From NCBI GenBank assembly GCA_900660155.1, contig CABFPE010000097.1, positions 69,066 through 133,065 on the forward strand: a stretch of DNA of 64,000 nucleotides, in the 5' to 3' direction. The number at the start of each line of letters is the position of its first letter. Position 1 is the stretch's first letter. Below the pieces are notes generated by a model. It saw nothing but the letters and a program-made list of their open reading frames with translations, did not search any database and was not told the origin of the DNA. Positions 11,746-26,700 of this stretch are shown here, piece by piece. The DNA is from Hofstenia miamia (taxonomy: Eukaryota > Xenacoelomorpha > Acoela > Hofsteniidae). Position numbers and translations under genes: made by a program.

Positions 11746-14700
11746 GTATATATATATACTGGTTTACTGCTACTAACTGTATCAGCGCTAAAATAGTCTA
11801 AAATTATATCCATTCCCAAATTTAAGTTTAATACACCGAACTGCTAGTAGCAGAACAAAGTACTATAATGATGTGAACTTGGCGGGCAACAAATTATAAC
11901 GAAATTATCAATAGTGAGAATAACAACACGTTTATTTTTATTAATCATGATAATAATGCAGGAAACTGAATTGAAATGATACACAACCAAATATGTAGAA
12001 ATACTTTGATTTAGAATTAATGTCGATATGCTTCTTATTCTAATTAATGATGAAGATTGTCAGAGGGTTTTGGTCCCCTCTGCATCTTCTTCAAACTCTT
12101 AAATTTATGGCATAATAGATTGCAAAGTGAAATACTTGCCCCACCAATCTCTACGAAACCCATGGAAAAACATTCATCCCTACCCCACGAGATCCATGAG
12201 TTTTTATAATATCGACACAGCTTAAATATCATTCGATGCGCGATGAATAGCTCTACGATAAACTGATTTATATTTTTGTAATTTCATTGATTTTTCTTAT
12301 TTAATAGGTATAAAAAAGAAAAAGATACAAACAGATAAAAAGAAACAGATTTTTACTGCAAAGGAGTCCAATGGTGATTGGACTCTTGGTGTCTCTAGAA
12401 CCACTGCTTTCAAGTGGGTTTCTGAGGGTGAGAGAATTGATGAAAGAGAGGGAAGAGGTTATTCCAAGATTAACGAAATTCACAAAAATTTTGTTGTCCA
12501 GGAAATTGAACGTAACCCCAGAATTACGCTTTAGGAAGTAGTTGACAATTTTTTTCAAAAATTTCAACTAAGGGTATCAAAACAAGCGGTTTCCAACCAC
12601 ATTGGTTCTATGTTATATTCTTTGAAAAATATTAGATATGAGCTTTTAATAAATTAAGTAAATAATTCTCTTTATAATTTTTGTATTTTGTTTTAAATTT
12701 TTAAACTTACTAAAGGTTTTTTATTTGTAATTCCCATATTGAACTTGAAAAGGTATAGTGATTGATGTCTCCCTCTCTAGAACTAGATGTAGCCACGGAT
12801 CCTAGGATGCCCTCTGCAATTTTCGATCGAAAACAGATTCCGCAAAGAATCTTTTGGACTAGTGAAACCGAGCAGTTCAAGTCATTTTTCATTATAAGGC
12901 AAATATAATTTATTTTGAATGCTTTGAAGAAGATGATGAATTATATAAAGTTAAGTTTATTATATTTTTTTTTGCATTTTTACTCTTACTGAAAAATAAA
13001 TGATAATAATAAATTGTGAATTTTTCTAAATTTCCCATTTTCATGTGCACTTTTAGAAAAAAGAAAATTTAACAAAACAAATACACAATCCTTCAAAGCC
13101 TTACGATGCGAAATGTGTCCATATTCCAGTCGACGAAAGGATACTCTTACCAAGCACAGACGCATTCATCACAAAACCGTAAGTTTTTTGAATAAATTTT
13201 GCAAAAATATAACCAGAAACTCATTTGCAGAGTTCGCAGTTTCCCGCGAAAAAATCTAAAATGTGCAAAAATCGTTTTAAAAATATGTTTTATACTAATA
13301 AGGCAAAAAGTTTATTTAAAAAAACACAAATTGCAGCTATTTTATAAAATATGCATTACATTAAGATAGCTATTGATGCAAAAACTTTAAACTACAATTG
13401 AATTCTTGCGAAAAGAATTGCGAACCTCTTTCCCCACAGCCGAAGTAGGTCGGCGAAAAAACATGTGTAATCCATTTTCCTTATAAAGTGTGAATTTGTA
13501 CGGAACCATGTAAATGTTTAATTGGCAAAGCATTCCAATCTAAACTTAACATAGCGTTCTTCGCGATAAATTATAAATTTAAAATGGCTTGATTGCTTTT
13601 TCCGATTTAATTATGTCACAGAATCTCACAAGAAGAGGATGATATATATATATAAATATATTCCTGTTTTCTGTTATTTGTTCTTGTTATTTTAGACTAT
13701 ATTTTTGAGGAAATGAAGTCCAAAAGCATCGCATTTAGCATCAATAATTGAAAGAATATAGTATGCTTGAACGCGATTAGCAATTAGTACGAACAGTAAC
13801 GTTCATGAAACGAACCTTTTGTTATAAGGAGCTGTAGTGTCACAATCTAATAAATTGCTAAAGCTTTTGACGATAGCGCAATGTACATCATCATTTATAT
13901 ATACAGTATATCGCTTTCATCAGTTTAATACGAAAGTTTTTCCTTTGATCTTTTAATGTAATACATTTAAACTTTCTCTTTAGGTCGAACGATAGTCGAA
14001 TGGTTTCGAAGATGGAAGATCGTCACTTGAAGATGATGTCAGGTGTAGAAGGCCTCTTACAGCGACAACAACAGAAAATATGCAGCGCCTTCAAGAGCTC
14101 ATCAAAGAACAACCAAGGATCAGTCTTCGCATCTTAAGTGATGTCACTGGATTGTGTAAAGATGCCGTAAGAGAGTTCTGACTGGCCATTTGGGCCAGCG
14201 GAAAGTGTGTTCAAATTGGGTTCTTCACCCTCTTTCTGAGTTGAACAAAAGAGACAGAGTAACCTATGCGGAAAGCATCATAGCTTTATTTGACGAGAAT
14301 TCCTTTGATTAAATGCTGCAACACTGGGCAACAAAGACGAAAGTTGGTTTCTGTACGAGACTGCAGCAATGACAGAAGAGAACAAGGCATGGTACCATCC
14401 TTCAGATGCGAAACTGGTAGTTGTGCGACCAAAGCTGACCAATAAGAAAACACTCCTACTCGCGTTCACAGGGGATAGAAGAGTTAGTGCCGCAGTTCGT
14501 GCTCCTGTAGAAACCCTGACGTCAAGCGGGCACATTGACTGTTCGTTCGACGGGTGAAAAATGGAGACATTCACATGTCAGACCTGTGAAACTGCGAGAT
14601 TTGTTGTAACAACATGAAAATGCTTGGTCACATGTGTCACAAGAAACTTCAGCCTTCTTAGAGAATCGTGGTGTCAAACTTTAAAAAAAAGTCCATACAG

Positions 14701-17700
14701 CCCAGACGTAAATCAGTGTGACCAATGGATGCTCAAGCATTTGAAGAACCTTTCCGGGGAAAAACATTTTCTTATGGTGATGAAATTCTCTCCACCGCAG
14801 AAAAGAAACGTCGCTCACTTCCGAAAAGCAAGTTCATTCGAGAAGTGACGCATTTTCATGAACATTGCAAGCTTGTACAGAACAATCATAGTGATTACTT
14901 TGTTTATTAAATCATGTCTTTTATGATATTCTTTTCTCTTAAACATTTAACATGCTAAATACGGTAACTTAAAAAAGAAAATAAGGTGGGTTTTCTAACA
15001 CGGAGTAGAACCTCCTCTAGCATTAGTAAAAAAAAATCAAGAAATAGAACCTGAAAGTCTGCAAAACTTTATAATACACGAACGGGGTTTCAAGTTTAGA
15101 ATTTAAATCGTCCATCAAAGGCGTTGCTTTTGCTATAATCTCATCAGTTTCCTCCTATCATTTCCGTTTTTCTCCAATTAATTTAAACTTTCTTGTATTG
15201 TTTTTCGTTCTTCCTTTACCTTCACCCTCCACCATTCCGAAGATTTCAGCCCTACTTTACTTCACTCCTCCCACCAATAACTAATTTTTTTGTTAAATTT
15301 TCTTTAAGTTTGCGCACTTTTTTAACATGTTTACTATGGTGTCTTTTGCCCAAGAAGTGAGCTGTAGTCCACTATTGGTAAACGAAGTAACGATTGTGTG
15401 ATCTCACCACCCACAAACATTAAACAACCTTTATACTTCCAGCACCACCACCACCACCACCACCACCAAGTGAGGACAGAACAGTTTTCTTTCGCAATGC
15501 ATGCTTTGAACTCGATAATAAAATAATTGAATTCCTTAAGTCAGTCAATCCAAACATAGAAAGCCAAGAACAAATTTCTCAAACATTTGTAACTTTAAGA
15601 AGACCCAATCGGCTACTCAGAGCTCTACAGGTAATCGGAACAACGGCAATATCAGAAACCATGGCGGTTCTCTTTGAAAATCCAATTGAGGTTGCTGGGA
15701 AAAGCTTTATTGCAATAGAAATGGAAGGAAAGAATTCCCGAAGGACTTCCGAATAAATATGTTGAATTTTGCTGCAAAATTGTCACGTCAACAACCAGTT
15801 TCCACTCCTTCAGTGTAAGTCAGGTCTCAGTAAATTTTCCAAAATAAAAACCATAGAACACAGAAAAAAATTATAATTCACTGCAAACAACAAAAAGTAT
15901 GGGAGGCTTCAATACAGTTGAATAATATGTGCCTGCCCTGCCATTACCATTTGTAGTAACTGCTGTTATACGGTTCCTGCTCCTGAGTGGGTCGATGAGG
16001 TGCACAATTTTTCCCAAGAAAGCTGCATATGGGTCAAGAAAGAAAAAAAAATAGAGAAAATTCAAGCTCAACCTGCTGACGCCTGTGGCAGATCCAAAGC
16101 CCTCTCAGACAGAAGAAAAGCTTGAAGAAAGCCCAAGGCAACCCTGGTCTTGTCTGCAGGTCGAAGGGACCACTTTCACAAGCAGAGTGGTAGTCGCTTG
16201 TCCCCTTTTGAAAAGGAAAACCACCCTTCTCTGCCTGAATCACCAAGTAGTGTTCAGACAGCATCAAGTCCGTTTTCAAACAAGTCACGTAAGGTCAATA
16301 ACAGTAGCAGTCCTCCTATAATGGGTCCCACTGAACATAGCAAACTAACCTCACAAACCTATGTTTCAACTTTTGTTTAATAACTGCCGAAAAGTTGAAG
16401 ATTGAAAATTATAATGTCATTGCTAACCTCAATAAACTAGTAAAAATAGTAGAAGACTTAACCGTAGACAATCAAGGTTACATTTTTCTGTGTGGCTTGA
16501 AATTTTAAAATTAGTTGTGTGCTGCTAAAATTGCATTATGCTGAAAGTAGTTTTTTCTGTTTTCTAGTTTTCCATTGCGGATGATATATCCGCAAATTTT
16601 GTTTATATTAATAAAAGTCCAACTCAAATGTCAATCAAACTTATTGAATATTACCTAAAAATTTCGAGGAGTGCTGTAATGGTGGACATAATGTCCGAGT
16701 CCATATAACCAAATACCGTGCATGAGATTGAAAAAATCCACGTGAATCGCAGCATGCAATCCTCCACGATCGCAAAATAATAGAACCTCTAAAGAGCAAA
16801 TAAATGATTTTAATGAATGAGAAAACATACTTTCTGTGGATAGACAATTTCTTCACGTAGGAATTTGTTTTCACCAGGAGATGGATGCAGCAAACCCCAA
16901 TCCATCTTCAAATCCCAATAAAGTGTATAACATGCATAGATAATGTACGCAACAATCCATAGGATGACCAAAGGGATGGACAGCTGGTGAGTATGCTCTA
17001 AATCATAAATATAAATTGTCAAATACCTCGCCTGTACACATGCAAATGGCAGACGCTGCAGATTGTTTACACAGCAGTGCTATCATAGTAGTGCATCATT
17101 AACACTAGAAAGTACCATTACTCCTTGAGATTCATTTTATATGTAGCATTTCAATTAAAAAATTATGTGAAAGCATGAAAATTTTTTTACTTATCGATAT
17201 TTTTGGAGGTGTATATACGCCCTGATGTTTTTAATGAATGCATACGCAAGTAAACAAAATTTTAATTTTAGTCAATTTTGACACATTTGGTATTTCTAAT
17301 GTTAAATTCAAAGCTGTGCAAAATAAACAAATACAGTTGCCCATCATTAATCTGGTAATCATCATAGACTTATTGATAAATGGCTTTTCTGTTTAATAAA
17401 ATTTTACTGTTTTATGGAATATTTTAATATTAAAATGTTGTAGTTAGCTACAGGGCCGTGGCTAGGGGAGGGCCAGGGGGGACATGGCCCTCCCTGCTGG
17501 GCCATTGGGCCCCTTCCTCTTGGCATCCTGGATACAAAACTCCATAGTATTAACTCTAATATTCTGTAACTAAGTTAGAGTGAATATGTTTTAGTTGAAA
17601 TATATAAAATACTAATGCCATTCTATTTAAAAATTCAATGAAAAATTTATGAAACTATTTCATATGAGTAAAACTATGATGAATATATTAAACTTTGCGA

Positions 17701-20700
17701 GGCCATGGCCCCCTAAATTTCAAATGCAAGCCACCGCCCTGGTTAGCTAACGGGTTTATTGTATTCTAACCTAATAGCTTATCCGGCACCTTTCAAATCC
17801 CGATGATGCTGGATATTTCTAAAGAAAATGCCATGTTAAATTTTATTCAACAAGGCAGAATTTGATGTCTTAAGTAGCGTAGATACCACTTTGCGTGCAA
17901 TCTTTTCATGATTTAATGAGGCGCACAACCAAACGTTGTAAATGTGTACGCGATCCAAATTTCTTGCAAAATTTATTTCATGTATTGCGATTTAACCGCG
18001 CATTATTGTTTACATAGCTGATTAAATTTATACACGATTCTTTTAAAACGAGGTCCTTTTCCTTCAGGCTGCTTGATTGTATTTATTGGCTGTAGTAAAT
18101 TTTACTGGAAGGTTAAATTCATAAAAATGGCAAAAAATATAATTCAAGCAAAAAGTCGTAAGTGTGTACGCAAATGTTTTTGTTGCAAACTTTATAATTA
18201 CCTAGAAAACTGTACACAACCTGTGTGTACGCTACATTAATTTTAAATGTGAATGAGATTTGTAGCTCGCACAAAATGTATATGGTTATAGGAAACAGAA
18301 AGGCGCAATTTTTAGTAGATTATGCTTAATACAAACACTAGAAATCGTAGATTGGAACAAAATAGAATATAAACAAAAGTACTTGAACAAAAGCAACAAA
18401 CATTATATCAGCAGTTGAAGTAGATCGCCAAAAATAAGTGATANGTATATGGTTATAGGAAACAGAAAGGCGCAATTTTTAGTAAATTATGCTTAATACA
18501 AACAGGGGCGTACGCAGGATTTTATGACGGGGGGGGGACATCATCATCATTATCCAATGCGGGGCGAAGCCTACAAAATTTTTTGAAAACATTGAGAAAA
18601 TATACCCTAAAAAATGCACTTCACGATCCTAGATTTTAAATTTTTCAATTTTTTTACGAAAAATTTTTTGATTTATCCAGTCAAAATTTAATTTCGAAAC
18701 CTGACGGGGAGGACATTCCACCATGCCCCCCCTCCCCCTCGGTACGCCACTGAATACAAACACTAGGAATCGTAGATTGGAACAAAATAGAATATAAACA
18801 AAAGTACTTGAACAAAAGCAACAAACATTATATTATCAGTTGAAGTAGATAGCCAAAAATAAGTGATATTAACCAAAGTAACAGGAATTAGTTGTGGGTG
18901 ATATTGTATATGAACTATGATTTTATAGCAAAAAGAATTAATGAATTATGCTAAAACACCTAAAAAAACGTATTACCCCTTAAACAAAGGTTTCTAAATA
19001 GTGTTTTCAGAATATTGAAGTACGTAAATAAGCAATACCTTTATAAATGGAAACTGCTGCAGTAAAACCATAGGTAAAGAATGCAGTGGAGTACTTTCCC
19101 GCGTTAACCAAATGAGGACTGGCTTTCTTGGTGTCATAATAACGACGAAGGCACTGAGCGAATCGAAACCAATATGGCATCACAGCAATGATGATACGAA
19201 TACCAGTAGAATAACTACTGCACTCACCAATTTCATCTTCTAAATAACAAAAGGTTATTCGTCCAACCTCCATACCCTAACAAACAACAAACTAATCTAA
19301 TATAAGGTATTACATTAGACAGAAAATGAACTATTACTATTACTGAAATAGTGATTGCTACTGAAAATATACTTCTAGTTTTTTAAAAATTATGGTGATC
19401 TATCGAAAGAAATATTAACTGACCAGATTAAAGTTAGAAAGCTCATTGCCTCCAATAATCAGGCTTCAAATAAAATCTCCAATCTTAAACACCCATAAAT
19501 GCTCTATGTATATATTTTTAAGAGTTTTATAAATGTTTTGCAACCTCTTGATTGAAAAAGTACATAATTTTGTACTAATTATCAAATTCCAAATTATGAA
19601 GTAAACAATGTAAAATTGCATTTTATGAGCCAATATGAAAACAGCGGATTGCTCTTCATAATTGTAAAGGTTACCCTTAAATTTCTGTTTTTTAAGTGTT
19701 CGAAATTCTTTACTATGTATATGTTTTGTAAATTAAAATCAACAGTAAGCATTCTTTAATCTTTCAAATGTACAGTCGCGGCCACTGGATTAGCATCACA
19801 TAATGCTAAAAGTATATTTTCACTCATGGAACCAATTCATTATAATTGCAGGAGAATCGGATAATAAGTGGCATGATTTATGTTCTGCCAGTGAGAATAA
19901 AGCAAAATATAAAACATGTAAATAAATTAAATGGATACGCAACGATTATCAAATGTTAAGAATGGGCAAGAATAAAGATGTTTTGTATACAAATTTATTA
20001 TATTAATACTGAAGTGATGCTAATCCAGTGGCCGCGAGTGTACATTAATTCAAGAATTCCACTGGATTAAAAAAGAACAAAAATACTATAGATCTAACAG
20101 AATTTTAAGATTAAATGACTAAAAATTTAAATTTATAATTATAAATGAGCACTTTGTACTTTTCCAACGTAAATGTATACTACAGTTTAAAAAATAAATT
20201 GAGTCACAATTGATTGGATGCTTGATCACTTATAAATCAATATTAGTGACTTGATATGAGAAGAATTAAATCATAGTACACTACCTTCTTCAGATGATTC
20301 CAATAATATTGATGATTCATGATTCAATAAACGTCATTCGTTAACATGATATATACTTAATAAGCTATTTTTAACATTGTTAATTATGCATAACGCGTAC
20401 ATAGAGTACCAAATTTTAAGCCCAAACCCAAATTAATAGTCTCAGCCCAAACAAAAATATAAGAATGACCAATTACCAGCTCCAAAATAATGGGTGCAAA
20501 CCCAGCCAATGATAATAGAAACTGTTTATTTCATGAGATTTATTCCCCATTATTTTTCTTATTAATATAGAAAATAGGTGTGAAACTTTCATACAATGGA
20601 AAACTGCATTATTTTGTGTTCATTCAGAACTTGCTAAAAATGATTTGAAACTTTACATACACAATGGTTTGTACATCTTAACCTAAATTATAAAGAAATT

Positions 20701-23700
20701 TGCTGAAAAACTTATTTACTTCCATTCTGAAAATGGAAGGTGTATGCCCTATATAAAAGACATAGTGTTCTTCAACAACTAATCTTAAGTGCTTATAATG
20801 TAAACAGACCACCCAAACCCATTGAGGTGCGCTGTGTACAAATACAGAAGTCACAACGCCGAAAATTAAAGAGAAGCAATTCTTCTATCACTTGGTGATT
20901 ACAAATTTCGGTTCGTAAATTATAAGAGATTATGATATGATGGTTTAGGGTAATTTCAAAACACGATTTAGTTGGTGAAAATCAACCTACCATTTTGAAA
21001 AACCCAATTCAATTTAAAGAGATAAAAGCAGAACAGGTACTCCATATCGAGAAACATGGTTGGCAAACTTGTTAATTGATCTCCTAACCAGAAGTCTGAA
21101 AACCCAACAGGATAATAAGGAGCCAAAATGATCCGCTTCTAAAAATGTTTAGTAAAATATTTGAGCATAGCTTTTACTACAGTTACACAATTAAAGACAA
21201 TTCAAATGAACACTAACTCTTGCCAAAATAAACGATGATTGAAGACTCTTTTGCATAACAATGAACAATTGATGCAAGTCCTTTATAAACCTCAATTAAG
21301 AGTGCAATTCGCACATAGTAGTTAATGTTTGGACAAAAAAGTGATCAGTGCTAAAGCTTCTAGACGTCATTGTATATAATGAAGACGAAATGTACATATT
21401 GTCAAAACTGTATTATCATAGAATAACAAAAAATAAAATTATATAACGGTTATGGAAATACATACTAGGATTCCTAGAAACCAAAATCTTGCTTTGTATT
21501 TGAAGCTGTGAACTGGATTGATTAAAAAGAAAAGAAGCGCAAAAAAGAGTAGTGCTGGTGGCAACTGCTCTGGTATTCCCAATGAGAATGACATGAAAAA
21601 CATAATGAGACCACAACACCACAGAACACCCAACATAAAAGACAGCTAAATATATATTCATTAAAAAACATAAGAATGAATAATTGATCTTTAAGCTAAA
21701 ATAATACAAAAGACAACCCCATCACATGTTATGTAATAGTGGTTGTGCTTCTGCTCCTGAATCTCAATTCTCCAACTTCTATTTACTTTTTTCATTGTAG
21801 ATGATTTGGAATGGTGTTTTGAATATTGTAACACTAGGGATTTCAAAATTCACAAAACTAACCACAGTGTTTCCAGTAAAAAATTGACAAGAAAGCGACT
21901 ACAAAATCTGGAAAAGCATTGATATTCTCTTGACAAAAATATCAATTCGTTTTGTGAATAGAGCAACTAATTTGCGTTTAAATGAAAGATTCATCAACTA
22001 GTTGATACAAAGAGTTAATAAATCCTTCAATGGTAAATACCAATCAAAGTAACTCATAGTCTCGTGAATAATATATATTTCAAGGCATTGAAATTTAAGC
22101 AGAACAAAGTTTTATGTTTGGTGAAACCGGCAACATAGATTGATATTTGACAACAGCAATTACTCTTTGAAAGACCTAAAATTAATGCAGGAAAGACAAT
22201 TATGGACAATCCGAATATTATAAATTATAACATTCCCGCAATACCAAATTTCATAATTTGAAATCTATCTAGTCGTAAACAACTGTGTCACTTTCATACT
22301 AGGTACTTTTAACACCTTAGACCCCCAGAATCCCCGAGTTGTGAAGTCCACAAAATATTTGCGAATGCTATTTTAACCTAAACTACGAGGAATTTTCAAA
22401 ATGATTTAGCAAAAAACTCTTAAAGGCTCCCTAATAAATATTTTCAAAACCTGAAAACACCATAAGCTAGATTAATTTCTCCTTTTCCATTTACAGGTGA
22501 AGTTAGTTGTTGGTTCCATGGCCTTTACACCTGATCATCTGAACACTACTATGTATGAGGAAATAATCAATCTCCAGAGATTTCCAAATTTCTCAATAGG
22601 CTTGGAGAGAACTGTTAGAAATTGTGGCTAAACGCTTTGTGCTATTAAAGGCACTCTGAGATTCTTGTAGTTTGAGTTAAAATGCTAATCAGATTTTCAT
22701 GATAAAATCACAAATTTAAATAATCTTCTTTCAAATCTTAGTAAATATGAAAATATTGATGCAATACCTCTAGAAGTTCTTGATGAGTGAGATGGTCCCT
22801 GGGATCTAACTCGAAGATGAGAACATGGTTGACTCCATGTTTTCGCCAACCGTAAGTGTTAATTCCCAAGAGAAATATGAGAAGAATTGCACAAAACATA
22901 CCACGAAACATATACAGATAAGGTTTCCAGTAAGACTGGTAATGAGAGTAGGCAGTATACCCTAAATACAACAGCCTAAAGTATACTTTGTGGCATTTTA
23001 AGATATACTAAAATTAGACATCATATTTAACTATAAAGAATACAAAATACTTTGAAATACAAAACGCAGTCTATGCTAGTCATAAACTAATTTAAGACGT
23101 TAAGATTGCAAAGGATATATATAGTCAGAAGAATATTGCAATTTGCAGGAACGAGGAAAAAACGTTTAAAGAAACACATTAGAAACGCTGTATAATTTGA
23201 TTTCAGGAATAATCAGTTGACAATTTGACTGACAGAAGCAGCCGTAGTAATGCTAAATTTTTGGTCGCTGCGGAGAATTACATTCTCTTGAGAGAAAAAG
23301 AGCGGCAAATACTATGTATACAATAAAGCATTAACAGTATTATCTAATACACAACAATTCAGTGATTTCGCCTTCTATGCTAACATTGATGAAAGTAGAT
23401 GATCGCGTACTAGTAAATACTAGCAACACCAGTATGAAAAAAGCCATATTTACTAACAATTGAAACGTTTAAAGAATCATGTGAAAGTCAACAAAGCAAA
23501 GCTTACCTGTCACAATTGCGGTGGCGAAAAGAACAACAAACATTCCAGCGAAGAAGCCCATCATGAAGGATGTTCGAGGTGTTTGCTAAAATCACAAAGT
23601 GAGTAATCAACAGTAATTACGATTAGAAATAATTGGCAGCCAAATCAACATTATGCACTACATGGTGAGAAAATTAAGAAGAACGACATAATTTCCATTT

Positions 23701-26700
23701 TTATAGACTTGCTATCACATCTACATTAATAAAAGGTATAAAACAAATTTAATTACATTGACCACAATTTGTGTTGAAAGATTTTCTACTTAACATATTA
23801 GCGTAGAGAAAAAGAGCTTTCTATAATAAAATCGACAACACATAAGATCAACTCACAGTGATAACCTAAGTCGATGAATATAGCCGTTTCATGATACAAC
23901 AGGTGCCCGGAATTTCCTAAACTCAAAAACGTGTCGTCAACTCATTGTACAAAAAATCACTCCTGGTTAATATTCAAATATATTTGCGGATGACGAAATA
24001 TGTTAATTTGTGCCCGGTTAAAGTTTTGTTGATTATGCATCGCTGTTAGGCGTTATTACAAATAAGGTAAATTTGAAGAGCAAGCAATGATATCATGTAC
24101 AAATACAAATGTTTGATGAAACAAGCACCATAATAACTGTTAGAACATGTTTAAAAAACAGTTTTTAAGTAACGCACTGTATATTTTTGTTGCGAAGGAA
24201 TTCTTGAAGCTATATTTATGCCGAAAATACAAAGTTCACAACTTAAACCATGCAGTAATGGTCTTATATGACCTGTCATAAAAAGAGAACTATCAATAAT
24301 ACTATTAGAAGACATTATCTTTACAAGTGTGAAAATAATAAAAATGATATTAGAAATTGATAAATAGTGAGGATTTATGATTGATAAATAACGTATAGTA
24401 TACAAATGACGTAGTAGCCAGTACATTTAAGTGCACTTTAAAACTCTCTAGTAAACAAAGAAGCATCAATTTTACACGGTTAAGCAAAACTTTACTATTG
24501 AATATCGCTTGTTGTGACATTGCACTTGAGTGAATATTCAAGCAATCTACCTTATCAACCAAAGGAGGAACACGCAGTCGCTTCATCGCCTTTGTACGAT
24601 TTCCGTCTTCCAGATCGTTGATGTACAGTTGCTAAATGCAATCAATTAATTATTTTTACCATTACTATAAAGTACAATGCCAAGGGCAAAAATATCTACA
24701 AATTACAAATAATCAATCAAAAATAAATATAGTAATCATTTTAAATTAATTTGGATGTAAATATACATTATCTTATAGTGATATCAAGGCAAAGCATTTT
24801 TTTAGAAATTCATAAAGATCAGAATATTACACTATCGCAATGCTAACACGAAATATTAAGGGTATAATTCAGAATCGAAAAATTTACAGATTTTAGTAGA
24901 CACAATATACTAGCGGTATTCTATTTGGCAAGCGTCAGTCTAAATGGCAATATCTCCATTCTATTTGGCACTAACGTCATTTTATTGGGTGCTAACCGTA
25001 TTCCATTTGGTAAGTGTTATTGTATTTGGCAGAGTCAAAAAATAAATTCACAGAATAGGTTTTTACAATTTCATTATAGTAAATTTTACTAACTAATAAG
25101 GTCTTTTTGTAGGGGTGACACCAGCAATAATTGTATATTAATAACTCAAACGTACCCAATTGCTTTTTGACCAAAAATGATATCCTTTCAAATATACATG
25201 TAGCGTAGGCAATGTACAATTATACATGGTTGCTCTCTTTAGAAAGATATTTACCCTTGTCTAAAAAACATAGATACTGAGGATGAGTAGGCAAAGAAGA
25301 AAACTCGCATTGTAAATGTGAATGAAATCACAGTGCTAGGAAATGCCTAGCACATCATATCGATGTAGCAATTTTTACAGGATTTACTAAGTCTGGCATT
25401 TATTTAATGAATACTAAAATGTACTGTTCATTCATGGCACACGTCCAAAATCACAGATACTCTTGCAGGAAAAGAAATTGTATTTTAATAGTGGTTTGTG
25501 ACGTTTTAGGGTTCATATATAGGTTAATTAGTTACTATAAATAACTGTTGTGTCTATCTCTTTTGTGTAAATTTTAAATATATTTTTTTCACTCTGCCAA
25601 AAAGAATAATACTGTTGCCAAATAGAATACCGTTAGCGCCAACTAGAATGACGTTAGTGCCAAATAGAATGGGAAATGGTATAGTCTTACACAAATGAAT
25701 CAAAATCACAAGCAACCTACTTCTGTCTCATTAATAAGTTGATCGACATGTTTATTTGTGAAAAAGAATGAAGACTCGACTTTGTTAGTTCGATATTTAG
25801 CACCTCTATCAGTATTCAATATCTAAATATTACAATGAATACTTTAAAACTAGTCAAACGCTTACTTTGTCATGCTTTTTTAAGATTTTCCGGAATCCAG
25901 TGAAGTTGAGAGACTGATAATTTTGTAAAAGAATGAGGCTAAGATAGAATTCACTAAACGCTAATTTTAGGTCGGAGACTTTTCTAGCATGTAACTCCAG
26001 AACTTTTTGTTTTGTGTTGTGGATTATAGAAAGTCGTCGCATTCGCAATCCCGAATTAATTCTTTCTTCTGTGGTACGAGATTTGGCATAACTTAGTTCA
26101 GCTTGTAAATTAGAAAACTTTCTTCTAGCTTCAGCCAATTTTTCTAAATCAGTAATTATTTGCAACTTATAGATTATAAAGAAGAAAAATACGAGAAGAA
26201 TATAGCGTATTTCGATGTACTACATATTTATATGTTGAGAAACCTATTCTGATGTATTTTGTAAATATGTAAATTTATGTCAAATTGGATAATTCTGTTG
26301 AATATACAGAGAATTACAGGAGAATTTTAAGAAGTAAAAAACGAAGTTGTTATACATCGATACGTTACAATTAAAAAACCCAAAGTTTTTCCAAATGTTT
26401 GCGTAATGTAAATATGCATATTTATCAGAAAAGTATTTATAGAATTTGAGCCGCAATACGACAGATACCGCATAAAAAATCACCTAAGCTAAAAACTGAT
26501 TGAATAATTTATACAAAAAATTATCCTATAACTTACTGTTACGTTAATAAAAAAGTCTTTATAATGTGAAAATAGACATGCAGATAAACTTTCAAGGGTA
26601 TTAATATGCAACATACCCGAGTAAAACATATTGACTTTGTTTAATTCTTTATCTAATTCTTCAAAAAATGACGTATCGAAACATTCATAATCCCGACGGC

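Noticed and set aside
12765-12908. A 47-codon + frame (starts [15 protein letters not shown])
   Set aside because: It looks protein-like and lies upstream of the zinc-finger exon, but has no clear splice sites and no recognisable domain, and the - strand is open as well.
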